Assembly (NCBI GenBank): GCA_021803085.1
Contig: JAJZMD010000162.1
Span: 1 to 64,000 of the forward strand
Direction of reading: 5' to 3'
Source: Actinomycetes bacterium
Lineage (GTDB): Bacteria > Actinomycetota > Acidimicrobiia > Acidimicrobiales > RAAP-2
DNA: 64,000 nt
Positions 7,492 to 16,400 of this stretch are shown in pieces (the first letter of the stretch is position 1; each line of letters starts with the position of its first letter). The translations under genes were made by a program, and so were the position numbers. The notes beneath the pieces were generated by a model. It was given only the letters and a program-made list of their open reading frames with translations. It ran no database searches and was not told the DNA's origin.

Positions 7492-8580
7492 ATGTACGGG
7501 CCGCCCGGGCAGCTCCTGACACCACCGCTACCATCGCTCGACGTGCGTTCGCCTGTCGCCACTGACGCACCCAGCAGGCACCGGTCCCGTCTCCCACCGT
7601 CCACGGTCCGTCGCATCTCGATCGTCTCTCTCGTCTGCGTCGCAGCGATCCTGCTGTCCGGTGCCGCGGTGCGCCTCACGGGCTCTGGGCTCGGATGCTC
7701 GGACTGGCCGACGTGCTCGAAGGGCCGCCTGACGCCGCCGCTGCACTACCACTCCCTCATCGAGTTCAGCAACCGCATGGTCACCATCGTCCTCGTCCTG
7801 GTGATCGGCGCAACCTTCGTCGCGACGCTCCTCAGGCGGCCCTTCCGGCGTGACCTCGCATGGCTGTCGGGTGGCCTCATCGGCGGCGTGCTCGTGGAGG
7901 CGGTCATCGGCGGGATCGTCGTCTACTCGAAGCTGAACCCCTACCTCGTGATGGTGCACTTCCTGGCGACGGTGGTCCTGCTCGTCGATGCGGTGGTGCT
8001 GGTGCATCGAGCGAGCCGCGACTACTCGATACCGGGTCAGGTCCTGGTGCCTCGACCGGTGATCCTCCTCTCGCGTGGCCTCCTCGTGCTCGTCGCCGTC
8101 GTTCTGGCTGCGGGCGCGGCCACCACGGGCGCCGCTCCCGACGGAGGGAGCTCCCAGGGGCAGGTGATCAAGCGGATCCCGGTGCCGCTGCGCGACATGG
8201 CGGAGCTCCATTCGACGCTCGCTCTCTTCCTGATCGGCGTCGTCCTCTCTCTGGCGGTCCTGCTGCATGCGCTCAGCGTGCCGGAACGCATACGGAAGGC
8301 CGCTCGGGTTCTCGTCGTGGTGCTGGTGCTCCAGGCGGTGGTCGGCTACACGCAGTACTTCACCCACCTCCCTGCGGCACTCGTCGAGGTGCACGAGCTC
8401 GGTGCGACCGTGCTCGTCATCGGCGTGGTGCAGTATTTCCTCGCGCTGACCCACCACAGCCCCGAAACGGCGGCCGGTCCGTTGCGGGCGGTCTCCGGCA
8501 AGGCGAGGCGGGGCGGCGACGGGGCGCCGGGGGTGGTTGCGCCGGGTGCAGCGAAGAGCGCCGTGAGGGTCCGCTCCTGA
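7492..8580 (+). CDS. ctaA: Heme A synthase (COX15/CtaA family)
   Basis: 362 residues with about eight membrane helices. It oxidises the C8 methyl of heme O to make heme A for aa3-type cytochrome oxidase. The N-terminal half carries 'GAAVRLTGSGLGCSDWPTC', with the conserved cysteine pair region, and 'LIEFSNRMVT'. Heme-ligand type histidines appear in 'MVHFLATV', 'ELHSTLAL' and 'EVHELGAT'. The residue after 'IEFS' is Asn where Bacillus CtaA has His; as I recall this is usual for the actinobacterial branch. Start ATG 7492 has AAGGG 6 nt upstream; GTG 7543 is also possible. The gene starts 59 bp after the ABC exporter pair. The C-terminal ~40 residues are a low-complexity Gly/Ala/Arg tail. Confidence 0.9.
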   Translation: MYGPPGQLLTPPLPSLDVRSPVATDAPSRHRSRLPPSTVRRISIVSLVCVAAILLSGAAVRLTGSGLGCSDWPTCSKGRLTPPLHYHSLIEFSNRMVTIVLVLVIGATFVATLLRRPFRRDLAWLSGGLIGGVLVEAVIGGIVVYSKLNPYLVMVHFLATVVLLVDAVVLVHRASRDYSIPGQVLVPRPVILLSRGLLVLVAVVLAAGAATTGAAPDGGSSQGQVIKRIPVPLRDMAELHSTLALFLIGVVLSLAVLLHALSVPERIRKAARVLVVVLVLQAVVGYTQYFTHLPAALVEVHELGATVLVIGVVQYFLALTHHSPETAAGPLRAVSGKARRGGDGAPGVVAPGAAKSAVRVRS

Positions 8581-8634
8581 CGCAGCTCCGAACGACGCTG
8601 GTAGCGTGCGCCGGAGTCCCGCGAACGGGACCTC

Positions 8635-8707
8635 GCCCCCATCGTCTAGCGGCCCAGGACGCCGCCCTTTCAAGGCGGTAGCACGGGTTCGAATCCCGTT
8701 GGGGGCA
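8635..8707 (+). tRNA. tRNA-Glu (anticodon TTC)
   Basis: A 73-nt cloverleaf with acceptor stem GCCCCCA/TGGGGGC, anticodon stem CCGCC/GGCGG around loop CTTTCAA, and T-arm GGGTTCGAATCCC. The anticodon TTC reads GAA/GAG. CCA is not encoded. Confidence 0.97.
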
Positions 8708-8879
8708 CGCCACGCCACGTTTGGAGCTGTCCTCGCAAGGGCGCGCTGCGCGCGTGACGCGAGCCGTCATTCCAGCGTCGAAACGCTCGCCTCCTGCGCG
8801 GCTCTCGGTGCCCGGAGCTGCCGGCCCTTGGCCAGGCGTGGCCGAGACCGCCGCGGCTCCACGACAAGCTCGGCGTCCA

Positions 8880-9124
8880 CCCGGAGCCGCAGGCGCACGT
8901 CCGATGGCGGATTTCGAGGGACGCTGGGGATCCAGGCTCGCCCAGTGCCCGAGGTTGCTCGTGCCCCAGATCCGGCCTCGGCCGTGGTGCACAGCCGTCG
9001 CCACCCTGCGCGTCCCCCCGACGGACCCGTGAGGGATGCGGTTCGTTCCCCACGGAAAGTAGTAGGCGCGGGCCCGGGTCCCGTCGTCGTCACGGGTGAT
9101 CCATCGGCCACGGTATGCCCGCAT
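8880..9124 (-). pseudogene. Possible degraded small gene between tRNA-Asp and tRNA-Glu
   Basis: The 540 bp between tRNA-Glu and tRNA-Asp contain no clean gene. On the minus strand ATG 9124 has an excellent Shine-Dalgarno (GGAGGAGGT). The first ~65 codons read like real protein (MRAYRGRWITRDDDG, YYFPWGTNRIPHGSV, GRIWGTSNLGHWASLDP). After 'RPSKSAI' (~8895) the composition turns to Ala/Gly/Arg-rich low complexity, and the frame stays open through tRNA-Glu to 8417. A real gene would not cross a tRNA this way, so I read it as a truncated or frame-shifted small gene of unknown function. Confidence 0.35.
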
Positions 9125-9247
9125 GGGCACCTCCTCCGCCGCCGAACAGCCCGCCGACGCGGAGGTCGTGTCTCGCGGGGGCGCCGCGCCAAACTCGCCG
9201 CGAGGACGCGGAGCGGTGCTCGCCTATAGTGAGGCTTCGCCTTTCGA

Positions 9248-9322
9248 GGACCTGTGGTGCAGCTCGGAGTGCACGCCGGCCTGTCAAGCCGGAGGTCGCG
9301 GGTTCAAATCCCGTCAGGTCCG
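9248..9322 (+). tRNA. tRNA-Asp (anticodon GTC)
   Basis: A 75-nt cloverleaf with acceptor GGACCTG/CAGGTCC, anticodon stem CCGGC/GCCGG around loop CTGTCAA, T-arm GCGGGTTCAAATCCCGT and discriminator G. The anticodon GTC reads Asp codons. CCA is not encoded. Confidence 0.96.
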
Positions 9323-9376
9323 CGCACAGGGGCCGCCCCCGAGGACGTCTTCGCCGGCGGATACCCTGTCGCCCGC

Positions 9377-9449
9377 GGTCGGGTAGCTCAGTTGGCAGAG
9401 CGCGCGCCTGAAAAGCGCGAGGTCACCGGATCGACGCCGGTCCCGACCA
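9377..9449 (+). tRNA. tRNA-Phe (anticodon GAA) with an atypical T-loop
   Basis: A 73-nt cloverleaf with acceptor GGTCGGG/CCCGACC, D-arm TAGCTCAGTTGGCAGAGC, anticodon stem CGCGC/GCGCG around loop CTGAAAA, and T-stem ACCGG/CCGGT. The T-loop reads ATCGACG instead of the consensus TTCRANY, so positions 54 and 60 deviate. CCA is not encoded. Confidence 0.93.
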
Positions 9450-9471
9450 CCGCATAGGTCCTGGTCAGGCC

Positions 9472-9687
9472 GTGCGGTCGTCTTTCCTGCGCACGAACGG
9501 CGACTTCGGCGACTACTGGCGCTTCCACCTCGACCACGAACGCCAGCGCGTCCACGAGTCGCGCTTACGGCAAGGGGGTCGTCCCGCTGGCCCCGTGGTC
9601 ACTCCTGGAGCGCCGCCCCCAATCGACCACAACAACCGGCCGCACTCGACGTACGGCGGCCAGCACGATCCCGTTGCAACAAGCTGA
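9472..9687 (+). pseudogene. Possible transposase fragment downstream of tRNA-Phe
   Basis: A 71-codon frame reads 'NGDFGDYWRFHLDHERQRVHESRL' and then 'DHNNRPHSTYGG'. The second part resembles the C-terminal 'YN--RPHSALGG' of IS3/IS481-type integrase-core transposases; the first resembles C-terminal ends of other transposases. Neither is long enough for a firm assignment, and no terminal inverted repeat is visible. I treat it as insertion-sequence debris in the 672-bp gap between tRNA-Phe and the Kelch gene. Confidence 0.3.
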
Positions 9688-9809
9688 CGGGGTCCCCCTG
9701 TTGGTCCCGAATCCGCGGCCGGAGGCGACCTCGGGACAAAGGCGTATCCGAGGGATCGACTTTCGCCGAGAGGTCGCGGCCAGCCGCCGAACCCCTACCC
9801 CGCGAGAGG

Positions 9810-10090
9810 GTGCGCCAGCCCACCTGCACCGACCTCGTCAACCTGATGCTCGTCAACCTGATGGTGGAACAGGGGTGGGTCCGGCGGCGGGTGCACGCCT
9901 GGGACCGCCGCGCCGTCATGGTCGAGCTGGCGGATCAGGGGCACCGAGCCCTGGTCGCCATCACCGACGCCCAGGTCGAGGTGTTGGATCGTTACCTGGG
10001 AGCCCTGTCCGACGTCGATCGCGATGCGCTGGCGAGCGAGCTCCCAAGTCCTTCGAAGCTGATCAGTCCCCTGTTTGGCCACGCGCCTGT
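9810..10090 (+). pseudogene. MarR-family regulator fragment (C-terminal part only)
   Basis: The frame reads 'MVEQGWVRRRVHAWDRRAVMVEL', the wing of a MarR winged helix (usually R-x-x-D-x-x-D-R-R-A). A dimerisation-helix-like stretch follows (ITDAQVEVLDRYLGALSDVDRDALASEL). The N-terminal half with the recognition helix is missing and replaced by a duplicated 'LVNLM' segment. There is no stop where the family normally ends; the frame runs on antisense into the Kelch gene. It is a remnant, probably non-functional. Confidence 0.55.
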
Positions 10091-10121
10091 GACGGAGCGC
10101 GCGACCCGCCGTGTCCTGCCG

Positions 10122-11642
10122 TCATCTCACCGAGACAGGCAGGGGGGTCGAGGGTATCCCGTTCGCGACCACGACAAGCGTCGCCGCTCCTGCCGGCGCT
10201 CCCTTCGGCACCTGGAAACTCGCGTGAGAAGGCAGACCGGGCGTGACCGCCATCGACGACATGTCGAAGGTCCGGGCGTAGACGACCCGCCGGGTTCTGG
10301 CGTACGTGAGGCGGACGAGCGGGTAGTTGGTGGCGCTCTGGTAGTCGTCGCCGTAGGAGGCACCTTCGGTAACTCCGTTGAGCTGCCGGCCGAAGATCGA
10401 GTAGGTGCCGCCGGGCGCGAGCTTGCGCGGCACCCTGCTGATCACCGGCCTCCAGCCGGCGTTCGGAGCTCCGCTGCCGTTGTAGACCTCCATCTGGCCA
10501 TCCCGGTCGTTGAAGAGGACCTGACCAGTCGGCAGCACCAGCATGTAGCCCCAGTTCGACTCCAAGGTCGCCGCGTACGGAGGGCTTTGCACGCGGGTCA
10601 AGGTGCTTCCGTTGAAAACGAAGAAGTACGAGGGTGCGTGATAGAGCCCGGGGCTCGCGTCGATCAGCACGTTACCGTCGGGGAGGACGGCCGCTGGGCC
10701 ATCAGCGACGTGGACCTGCTGGCCGTTGATCACGGGAAAGCTCGGGGCTTCCGACCACCCACCGGTGGCCACGTCGAAGACGGCGTTCTGTCCGGTGTCG
10801 CCGACGACCAGGACAGTGCCGTTGGGGCGCAGCGCCTGCGGCCCGATCTCGACCCCGCCGGATGTCACGACCGGAACAGGGATCGTGCCGGCTTCGGACC
10901 AGGTCCCCGAGGTGGGGTCGTACACTTCCGCATATCCGGAATCGGGTGTGACACCTTGCCTGAGACCGACAGCCAACACCTCGTCGTTCGGCAGCAACGT
11001 GAATCCCTCTTCTTCATTGTTGTCCACCTGGCCCGTTCCGGTCATGGTCCAGGTGAGCGTCGAGGGATCGAGCAGCGCCTGGCTCTTGTTCGTGAAGTTG
11101 CCAGATCCCCCGAGCATGAACGTCCCATCGGCGAGAACGACAGACGGCGCATCCCCGATCGTGCCCCATGCCGCCCCGACCGGTGGTGTGACGCTCGTCC
11201 AACGGTTCGTGAGCGGCTGGTAGACAGCCCCGAGGTTCGTGAGTGCGCCTGTGTGACCCAGGTTGTCCTCGCCGCCTTCGATGATGACCCGCCCGTCCGG
11301 TAGCACGGCCGACGCGAAGCTGATTGGGCCGTAGCCAGTGGGCAAGGAGGCGATCTGGCGCCATGAGCCGTCCACGTAGCTACCCATGCCGTTGGGCGTG
11401 AGCAGCCACCAGCCAGGTGCTCCGGAATTCGATGGACCCTGGTCCTGCACCATCACGGCTCCATCCGTGAGGAGCAGCATGGCCCCGGGGTGCAGCCGGC
11501 CCGGAACGGAGATCGTTTGCCACAGCGGGACGGCGCGCGGACTCGCCGCCGCCAATACCGGACTGTTCACGATGTTGACGGCGGTGCTTACGAGTAGGGC
11601 GAGCGCGGCCAGGCCGCGCGCTCGATGACGAGATGGCGACAC
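10122..11642 (-). CDS. Secreted Kelch-repeat / galactose-oxidase-like beta-propeller protein
   Basis: 506 residues. GTG start with GGGAGAGG upstream. A Sec signal peptide (~1-33, hydrophobic LAALALLVSTAVNIV, Ala-rich cleavage zone) precedes a propeller of Kelch-type blades with recurring patterns such as 'AVLPDGRVIIEGG', 'VVLADGTFMLGGSG' and 'VLPDGNVLID'. The C-terminal ~95 residues (from 'ISRVPRKLAPGGTYSIFG') form an E-set beta-sandwich like that after the propeller of galactose oxidase. In characterised oxidases the copper site uses a Tyr-Cys pair; Cys is essentially absent here, so enzymatic oxidase activity is unlikely. Probably an exported binding or structural protein. Confidence 0.75.
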   Translation of the reverse strand: MSPSRHRARGLAALALLVSTAVNIVNSPVLAAASPRAVPLWQTISVPGRLHPGAMLLLTDGAVMVQDQGPSNSGAPGWWLLTPNGMGSYVDGSWRQIASLPTGYGPISFASAVLPDGRVIIEGGEDNLGHTGALTNLGAVYQPLTNRWTSVTPPVGAAWGTIGDAPSVVLADGTFMLGGSGNFTNKSQALLDPSTLTWTMTGTGQVDNNEEEGFTLLPNDEVLAVGLRQGVTPDSGYAEVYDPTSGTWSEAGTIPVPVVTSGGVEIGPQALRPNGTVLVVGDTGQNAVFDVATGGWSEAPSFPVINGQQVHVADGPAAVLPDGNVLIDASPGLYHAPSYFFVFNGSTLTRVQSPPYAATLESNWGYMLVLPTGQVLFNDRDGQMEVYNGSGAPNAGWRPVISRVPRKLAPGGTYSIFGRQLNGVTEGASYGDDYQSATNYPLVRLTYARTRRVVYARTFDMSSMAVTPGLPSHASFQVPKGAPAGAATLVVVANGIPSTPLPVSVR

Positions 11643-11658
11643 AGAGGACCTCTCCCGC

Positions 11659-12008
11659 TCAGCGAGGCGGGTCTTCGCCGACTAGACCGTCCACCGATTC
11701 TCGGATCGAATCGGCGTGACCGACGTGACGCACGCACTCCTCGATCATGTCGACCAGCAGGCGACGCATGTTGGCGGTTTCGCTTCGGCGCGTCGTGAAC
11801 TGGACCAGCTGTTCGAGACCACCTTTCCACAGCGGCTCGGCGAGGACCGCACGGGAGTGCCGACCTTCGCACGGAGGCCCTTCGAGCCGAGGCACTGGCA
11901 CTTCCATGTCACGATCGCCCGCTCGCGCTCGAGTAAACCGACCAGCGTCTCCAGCTCGGTCCCGGCGCCCGGAAGCTCCTGGCGCGACCGCGCGAAATCC
12001 TCCGACAT
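11659..12008 (-). pseudogene. DinB/DUF664-family gene with frameshift and internal loss
   Basis: The N-terminal part lies in one minus-strand frame (12008 to ~11862), reading 'LETLVGLLERERAIVTWKCQCL'. The C-terminal part lies in another frame (~11841 to stop 11659), reading 'MRRLLVDMIEECVRHVGHADSIRESVDG'. Together they match the start and end of DUF664 (DinB superfamily) proteins, which form a four-helix bundle with a metal site. Only ~110 of the usual ~165-175 residues remain and the centre is missing. It lies just upstream of the Kelch gene on the same strand. Confidence 0.6.
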
Positions 12009-12159
12009 ACGATCGATGGCCCCACCAGCTTCTCCGTTCGCGCAATCCTGGCGACCTTCCCGTCCCGAGCGCGACGGAGCAAGAGCTGGTCCCTCCCGTC
12101 ACGCCTTCTACGACGACCACTGCCACCACCCGACGGTACCGCGCCCCCTGCGGGTGGCG

Positions 12160-12819
12160 TCACAGTCCGCAGACGAAACGCGTGCTCCAAGGCTGCCATC
12201 CGAACTCGTTGTAGAGGAACAGCGCTGCCCGACTCTGAACTCCAGCCGACGCTTGATACGGCCAGCCCGAGTACCCGAGCGACAACCAGGTGATCTCCAA
12301 GAACCCATAGGCGCCGCCTGGCGCTGTCGGCGAGTTGTACTGGTCACCGGACTCATGCAGTCGGATACACGCCCAGTCAGGAGTTGTCGTGCTGTTGGAG
12401 TCGGTAGGCAGTGACGACGGTGACGACGGTGACGACGGTGACGAGCGTGGGGGTGACTGACGCCTCGGCGACTGCAGTCTCATCTGCGCATGCTTCTCTG
12501 CGCGGAATCGCGCAAGACCACGTGCAGCCGTATGTACTCGCACATCTACTTCCCTCCAGGCGGTGAGCCAGTGCGTCGCCATCGGCATGAGAGAGAGCCG
12601 GGGAGGGAGAGCGATGCTCGCTTCGCCTTTGCGGTGCTTGGTATCGAAACGATGATGGGCCGCTGCCGTCGACGGGCTGATCATTGCCCCGGAAACGAGA
12701 GCTGCGGTGACGAGGCCGCAGCCGGCTGCTCGTCGAAAGAGGCGGGTCGATCTCTTGCTGGTGGTACGAACGGACGCGACCAAGTCGCGAGCCGCTTTCT
12801 GTGCGATGCGGGTCCGCAT
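12160..12819 (-). CDS. Secreted transglycosylase-like (Rpf/lysozyme-fold) protein
   Basis: 219 residues from ATG 12819, chosen because GGGAGG lies 4 nt upstream (an in-frame ATG at 12843 lacks one). The basic N-terminus and hydrophobic stretch (CGLVTAALVSGAMI, then STAAA) form a signal peptide. A charged region and a Ser-Pro linker (SPSSPSSPSS from a 9-bp repeat) lead to a C-terminal ~75-residue domain 'WACIRLHESGDQYNSPTAPGGAYGF' ... 'QPWSTRFVCGL'. This is the transglycosylase-like fold of resuscitation-promoting-factor and phage-lysin relatives; Glu in 'HESG' is the expected catalytic acid, and two Cys (ACIR, VCGL) could form a disulfide. It likely cleaves peptidoglycan outside the membrane. 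Confidence 0.72.
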   Translation of the reverse strand: MRTRIAQKAARDLVASVRTTSKRSTRLFRRAAGCGLVTAALVSGAMISPSTAAAHHRFDTKHRKGEASIALPPRLSLMPMATHWLTAWREVDVRVHTAARGLARFRAEKHAQMRLQSPRRQSPPRSSPSSPSSPSSLPTDSNSTTTPDWACIRLHESGDQYNSPTAPGGAYGFLEITWLSLGYSGWPYQASAGVQSRAALFLYNEFGWQPWSTRFVCGL

Positions 12820-13139
12820 TGCACCTCCCGTAGTCGGGCGCAATCAGCGCCTCACTCCGCTTGGTGTTGTGCGTGGCACCGGCCATCGCATGCAGTCCCC
12901 CGGACGGGTTGCGGAAGGCAGTTCCCGTCCTGGCATCTGGCCATAGGGTGTGCGGCCGGTTTGTGTCCGTGCCTACGCGTCAGTTCCTCGGTGATCTCCC
13001 GTGGGTTCGTGACGACTGCCGCATTGGCGGCGCGACTGTCGAACGTCGGCTATCAATGTAGCAGATCTGCCGAAGGGCAGTACCAATCGCCTTCTTTGGA
13101 GATCTTGGATCGCGGGTAGCTCGAAGTATGCGCGCAGGC

Positions 13140-13254
13140 GTTCATGCCGAGTACCGGCATGAACAACTACCGGCATGAACAACTACCGGCATGAACAACT
13201 ACCGGCATGAACAACTACCGGCATGAACAACTACCGGCATGAACAACTACCGGC
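13140..13254. repeat. Hairpin plus six-copy 16-bp tandem repeat in a 645-bp intergenic region
   Basis: Six exact copies of the 16-bp unit accggcatgaacaact lie at 13153-13248, followed by a 6-bp partial copy. Immediately before, gttcatgccg (13140-13149) can pair with cggcatgaac (13155-13164) around loop agtac, so the first repeat also forms a 10-bp hairpin. The unit is not a multiple of three and I see no gene across it. The rest of the 645-bp region (12820-13464) between the transglycosylase-like gene and the FtsX permease holds only weak short frames. Confidence 0.9.
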
Positions 13255-13464
13255 ACTCACGACCTTGGCATCGGTGAGGGCATGGACACGAGGTATCCAA
13301 GACTGCGCCCGCGCACCGAGCAGCTCCGAACACAGGCTGTTCGCCACGCAGGCCGGGAGGCCGCAGGGGGCAACGGAACTTGACTCAGAAAGCCGACGGG
13401 GCCGAGGCGGCGCTCGACGGTTGTCTTGGTAGCCTAGGGTCTCGGGAGAGTCGAGAGGGGTGCC

Positions 13465-16400
13465 GTGATCGCGCGCGACGGCAGGCTCCAGGGAGCGGTC
13501 CACACGAGTACGCGCGCCGCACTGCTCATCTCTGGGCTCCGGTGGCGAGCCCGGAGCTCGCTCGCGATGCTCGCCGTCGCAGTTTTCGCGACCGGTGTCG
13601 CCGCTTTCGGCCCGATCTACCTTCACAGCGCAGATCAGGTCGTGTTGACCGGCACCTTGGCACCCGCGCCCCCGGTGACAACGGGGCTCGAATACTTTCC
13701 CACCACCGGGAACCGCACGCTGCCGTGGATCGAGCGTTTCGTCCGGAGCGCACCAGAGCCTGCGGGTGGACCGAGATGGTGGGTCGAGCCACTGTTCACC
13801 GAGACGGCCGGTTTCGTATCGGTTCCTGCGAATTTTTCCGCTCACGGGCACGCGTCCGTATCTGCCGACCTGACGGCGACGACATCTTGGCATCGCGGAC
13901 CTTCATCGCCGATTCATCTCTCCCGCGTGACGCGTATCCCCTACCGAGGCACACTGCCCTTCGCTGGCGCGCTCGTCGCCCGAACCGACGAGTGCGCCCA
14001 TCTGCAGATCGTGTCAGGAACCTGTGCGAGGGGACGCGGCGTCATCGTGAGCACGCGAGATGCGGCGACCCTCGGAGTGTCGGTCGGACAGGGTCTCCGC
14101 GTCGTGTTCGGCTCGAAAGGCGAGATCATCTCGCTACCCATCGTCGGCATCTACAGGCCGGGCAACCCGTCCGCACCCTACTGGTGGTCCTACAACTACT
14201 TCATCTACGGCTCGCCGTCCGAACTGTACACAGGTGTCACAAATCTCGACGCCGTGTTCGCCACCCTTCACGGGCTCGCGACCTGGGCTCCGAAGGACCG
14301 GATCAATGTCCTCGGACAGGTGCCCTATCACTACGGCTCTCTGACAGTCGACTCGATCAGTGGCTTCCGCCAGCGACTCGACACCTACGAGTCCGTCTCG
14401 TACCGGAGCTCGGGAGTTCGCGTGAGCACCCGGCTTCTCGATCTGCTCGACGTCGCCGGGTCCACTGAGCACGCAGCCGGGACGGTCGTCGACGTAGTCG
14501 ACCTCGAGCTTGCGTTGCTCGGCATCTTCGTCCTCTACTTCGTCGCGAACAGGACGGCAGCCGAACGAGAGCCAGACGTGCGACTCGCGGAGCTCCGAGG
14601 TTTCCGCATGCGCAGCACGATCGCGGTTGCGCTCGCCGAGCCGGTTGCGATCGTGGCCGCCGCAGTGCCGTTTGGACTCCTCACCGCGTGGGTGGTCGCC
14701 CGAGCGGCTGCTTCGACGGTGTTCGGCCCGGGAGTCGCTGTCTCCGTGACGCAACTCGCCGTCCTTTCCGCCCTCGTCGCCGGTCTCGTCGGCGTCGGCG
14801 CGGCGGCTCTCGGGGCACGGCGGTCCCTTGCAGGGGGGCTAAGCGCTGCCGCCGACGCCCTTCCGACCCCAGGCAGCCCCCGCTGGGCGTTGCTCGGCGA
14901 CGCAGCCTGGGTGGCTCTTGCGGGTGCCGGCTTCTTCGAGCTCGTCGTCAACGGTGACTCCGGGGGTGGTCCTTCGGGCTCGAACCCTCTCGCAGCACTG
15001 TCCCCTGGACTCCTCGCGGTCGCCCTCGGCGTGCTCTTCGCTCGGCTGCTCCCTCGTGCGCTCGGCGTCGCCCATCGAAGAACGGCGTTCTCTCCGAAGG
15101 TCGCGGCGGCCCTGTCCACCCGCACGGTCGCCCGGCGAAGGGAGTACCGAACTCAGCTGGTGCTCGTGGCACTGGCCGTCGCGCTGACGACGTTCGCGGT
15201 CAGCGGATGGATCATCTCGGCTCGAAACCGAGATGCGAGAGCGGAGCTCGGGGTGGGCGCGTACAAAGTGCTGAACGTGTCCGTGCGGACAGGCACCACA
15301 TTCGTCCGCGCGGTCAGGAGCTCCGACCCGACAGGCCGCTACGCGATGGCGGCGGTCGTCGAGCACGCGGCCGACGGCACCACCCTCGCGGTCGACGCCC
15401 AGAGGCTCGCGACCGTGGCCACATGGCCTGCCGTGCTCGGCGTCCCGGCCTCCCAGGTGGCCCGCCGGTTGCAGCCCAAGGGCCTGGCCCCTCAAGTGCT
15501 CGTCCGCGGAACGGCCATCTCGGTCACCGCCGACACGACGGGCTCACTCCGCGGCTCGCCCGAGCTCGCAGCGAACGTCTACGACATGAACACACAGTTC
15601 TCCTCGCGGGTCACACTTGGGCGCCTGAGCCCCGGTGACCATCGGTACGAAGGAAGGCTGTACGCAGACTGCCCAGGTGGCTGCCGTTTGCTCGACTTGT
15701 CGGTCACATGGTCGACCAAGACAACGGCGCAGACTCCGACGGTGCAGCTCGGAATCACTTCGCTGGCCGCTCGTACCCGATCCGCGGGGTGGACCCCGCT
15801 TCGAGCGGGCCTTGACAATCTGCATCGCTGGACGAGCACCTCGGGTCGAGCCCGGTTGTACAGGAGCGGAGACGGGCTCGGTGTGCGGTTCTCCTTGGAC
15901 AGCTTCGGCACAGTATCGGTCTCTCCCGCAGACGTGCCCAGGGCGCTCCCGGTGGTCGTCACGCCGACATCTCAGTCGACAGCGTCAGGCGACGCAGGGC
16001 CGCTCGTCGTCGGGCTCGACGGGAGCACCCTCCCGGGCCATCGGGTCGCAGAGGTGCCGGCCCTTCCGGGCGTCGGAACGGACTCGGTCCTCGTCGACCT
16101 ACGCGTCGCCGAGCTCTACCTCACAGACGGCTTCACGACAGACACCGCAGAGGTTTGGCTCGCCAAGGGCGCGCCGCCGTCTTTCGTCTCCGTTCTCGGG
16201 CGTCACGGCGTGCACGTCGCCGGCGTTACAAGTGCAGCCCGCGCCGTCGCGGGACTGGCACGCAGCGGACTGAATCTCGCGTACCTTCTCTACCTCCTCG
16301 CGGCCGCGGCTGCGACCTTTCTCGTGATCAGCGTGACCGCCTTCACGTTGTCGTCCGCCGCAAGGCGGCGGCAGGGCGAGCTGTCGGCCCTCCGAGTGGT

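Noticed and set aside
8635-9449. Prophage or integrative-element attachment site at the tRNA genes
   Set aside because: No integrase gene and no partial tRNA duplication is visible in the window; only gene debris is present.
13140-13254. Possible CRISPR array
   Set aside because: The 16-bp units are directly adjacent with no spacers, and there are no cas genes nearby.
13223-13432. Small plus-strand gene starting in the 16-bp repeat
   Set aside because: The ATG comes from the repeat itself, there is no ribosome site, and the product is Arg-rich without similarity to anything I know.
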